From contig WRJK01000024.1 in NCBI GenBank assembly GCA_009782285.1, positions 1 to 33,627 on the forward strand: DNA of 33,627 nt. Direction: 5' to 3'. How positions within the stretch are numbered: the stretch's first letter is position 1; each line of letters begins with the position of its first letter. This document shows, in pieces, positions 32,749 through 33,627 of the stretch. The position numbers and the translations under genes are program-made. The DNA comes from Clostridiales bacterium (GTDB taxonomy: Bacteria; Bacillota; Clostridia; Peptostreptococcales; Anaerovoracaceae). Below the pieces are notes generated by a model. That model made no database searches and was not told the origin of the DNA. It saw only the letters and a list, made by a program, of their open reading frames with translations.

Positions 32749-33627
32749 CTATATCCCCAGAATCGCCCTAGCCATCAAGAAGTAGGTTACTACGGAAACC
32801 ATGTCGGTGAGCGACGCGATCATAGGGTTTGCCATGAGCGCGGGGTCGATCCCAACTTTTTTTGCAAGCATTGGGAGCATGCTCCCGATGGATTTTGCAG
32901 CCACCACTATTACTATCATTGATATGCAGACGGTGGCAGCCACGATCGGCCCCTCGCCGTCAAGCCAGCATATCCTGGCGAAATTCAGCGAACTGAGCAA
33001 AACCCCAATGATGAAGCTTATGCGCAGCTCTTTCCAAATAACCTTCCCTGCGTCTTTAAGCTCTATTTCGGACAGTGCCATACCGCGGATGATGAGGGTC
33101 GCTGATTGTGACCCGGAATTCCCTCCGGTGCCCATAAGCATCGGCATGTACGCCACAAGGCAAATCATTTTTTCCAGCCCGCCTTCAAAAGTCCTTATTA
33201 TCCCGCCCGTTATCACGTACGAGCACATCAGTATGAAAAGCCAAGGAATCCTGTTCATCACGTGCTTCAAAACGCTGATGTCGAGGTACTCCTTGTCGGT
33301 GCTGTCCATAACGCCGGCCATCCTCTCAAAGTCCTCGGTGGTTTCTTCCTCGATAACGTCGAGAATGTCGTCAAATGTGATTATCCCCACAAGCCTGTTT
33401 TCCCTGTCTACGACCGGTATTGCCAAGAAGCCGTATTTTTTAAACACCTCCGACACTTCTTCTTGGTCGTCGTACACGTTTACGTAGACAAAGTCTTCTC
33501 GCATCAGGTCAGAAATCTTCTCATCGCTTTCCGATATGACGAGGGTCCTGAGCGATATTATCCCCTGCAGTTTCCTGCCGCTTTCCTTTACATAGCATGT
33601 GTAAATAGTCTCCTTGTCCATGCCAGT
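32749..33627 (-). CDS. mgtE: Magnesium transporter MgtE, C-terminal part
   Basis: The visible part (293 codons including the stop) continues beyond the right edge, since the frame stays open upstream of the methionine at 33621. It holds most of a CBS pair (ETIYTCYVKESGRKL; LVGIITFDDILDVIEEE) and a linker helix. Five membrane segments follow, with the MgtE signature MLMGTGGNSGSQSATLIIRG and a late ANPMIASLTDMVS carrying the pore aspartate. MgtE is a Mg2+ channel gated by cytoplasmic Mg2+ through its N and CBS domains. The promoter region, where a magnesium riboswitch could be, is outside the window. Its stop is followed at once by the short heptad array. Confidence 0.93.
   Translation of the reverse strand, partial: TGMDKETIYTCYVKESGRKLQGIISLRTLVISESDEKISDLMREDFVYVNVYDDQEEVSEVFKKYGFLAIPVVDRENRLVGIITFDDILDVIEEETTEDFERMAGVMDSTDKEYLDISVLKHVMNRIPWLFILMCSYVITGGIIRTFEGGLEKMICLVAYMPMLMGTGGNSGSQSATLIIRGMALSEIELKDAGKVIWKELRISFIIGVLLSSLNFARICWLDGEGPIVAATVCISMIVIVVAAKSIGSMLPMLAKKVGIDPALMANPMIASLTDMVSVVTYFLMARAILGI

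Noticed and set aside
31841..32785. Long plus-strand open frame opposite nnrD
   Set aside because: It is an antisense shadow of nnrD with a Ser/Ala/Pro-rich translation, no family motifs and no ribosome site.

Overview
The window looks like a low-to-middle GC Firmicute, most likely an anaerobic Clostridia-type genome. Supporting signs are strong GGAGG ribosome sites, an FtsE/FtsX block followed by a CtpB-like protease, YerC, CsaB/TagA/DUF5693 wall-polysaccharide genes, a split transketolase, an LPXTG-type surface protein and bacterial microcompartment (BMC) shell proteins. Genes are packed tightly. Almost all are on the minus strand; only a GH18 protein and a MerR regulator are on the plus strand. 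I found no tRNA, rRNA, CRISPR array, transposase or phage gene.

Layout, left to right. 1-567 is the N-terminal part of an MBOAT acyltransferase, cut by the window edge. 675-2150 is a membrane-anchored GH18 protein. 2145-3613 holds coaB, a small Smr protein and yerC behind a near-consensus promoter. 3709-9300 is a five-gene division and wall-remodelling block, transcribed ftsE, ftsX, an EnvC-like M23 protein, recJ and an S41 protease. 9396-10190 is a MinD/ParA-like protein whose P-loop lacks both lysines and which may be read from a leaderless mRNA. 10237-15956 holds a 1654-residue VWA/Cna-B-like surface protein coupled to a YdcF-family membrane protein. 16202-17817 is a MerR/GyrI-like regulator facing two BMC shell genes. 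Those shell genes have no cargo enzymes nearby but do have a promoter with a 20-bp MerR-type spacer. 17939-21264 is a SNF2/SWIM pair. 21364-23212 holds a C39-like protein and an AAA/DUF4143 ATPase with tandem operator-like dyads in its leader. 23310-23966 is a pRiA4b ORF-3-like protein with added zinc-binding modules. 24034-26914 holds a GlmU-like beta-helix protein and the two transketolase subunits. 26931-27380 is a heptanucleotide repeat array. 27378-31409 is the TagA, CsaB and DUF5693 operon. 31430-33627 holds a small secreted protein, nnrD, a second short copy of the same heptad array, and an mgtE gene cut by the right edge.

How the genes may work together. The FtsEX ABC complex probably gates the periplasm-facing M23 protein. 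The TagA/CsaB/DUF5693 genes probably build or pyruvylate a secondary wall polysaccharide. The MerR protein probably controls the BMC pair.

The least ordinary features are two. One is the pair of heptad arrays that fill two intergenic gaps exactly, the larger having 63 units in perfect 7-nt register. The other is the cargo-less BMC locus, in which one shell protein carries a C-terminal Rho-N/SAP-like nucleic-acid-binding module.
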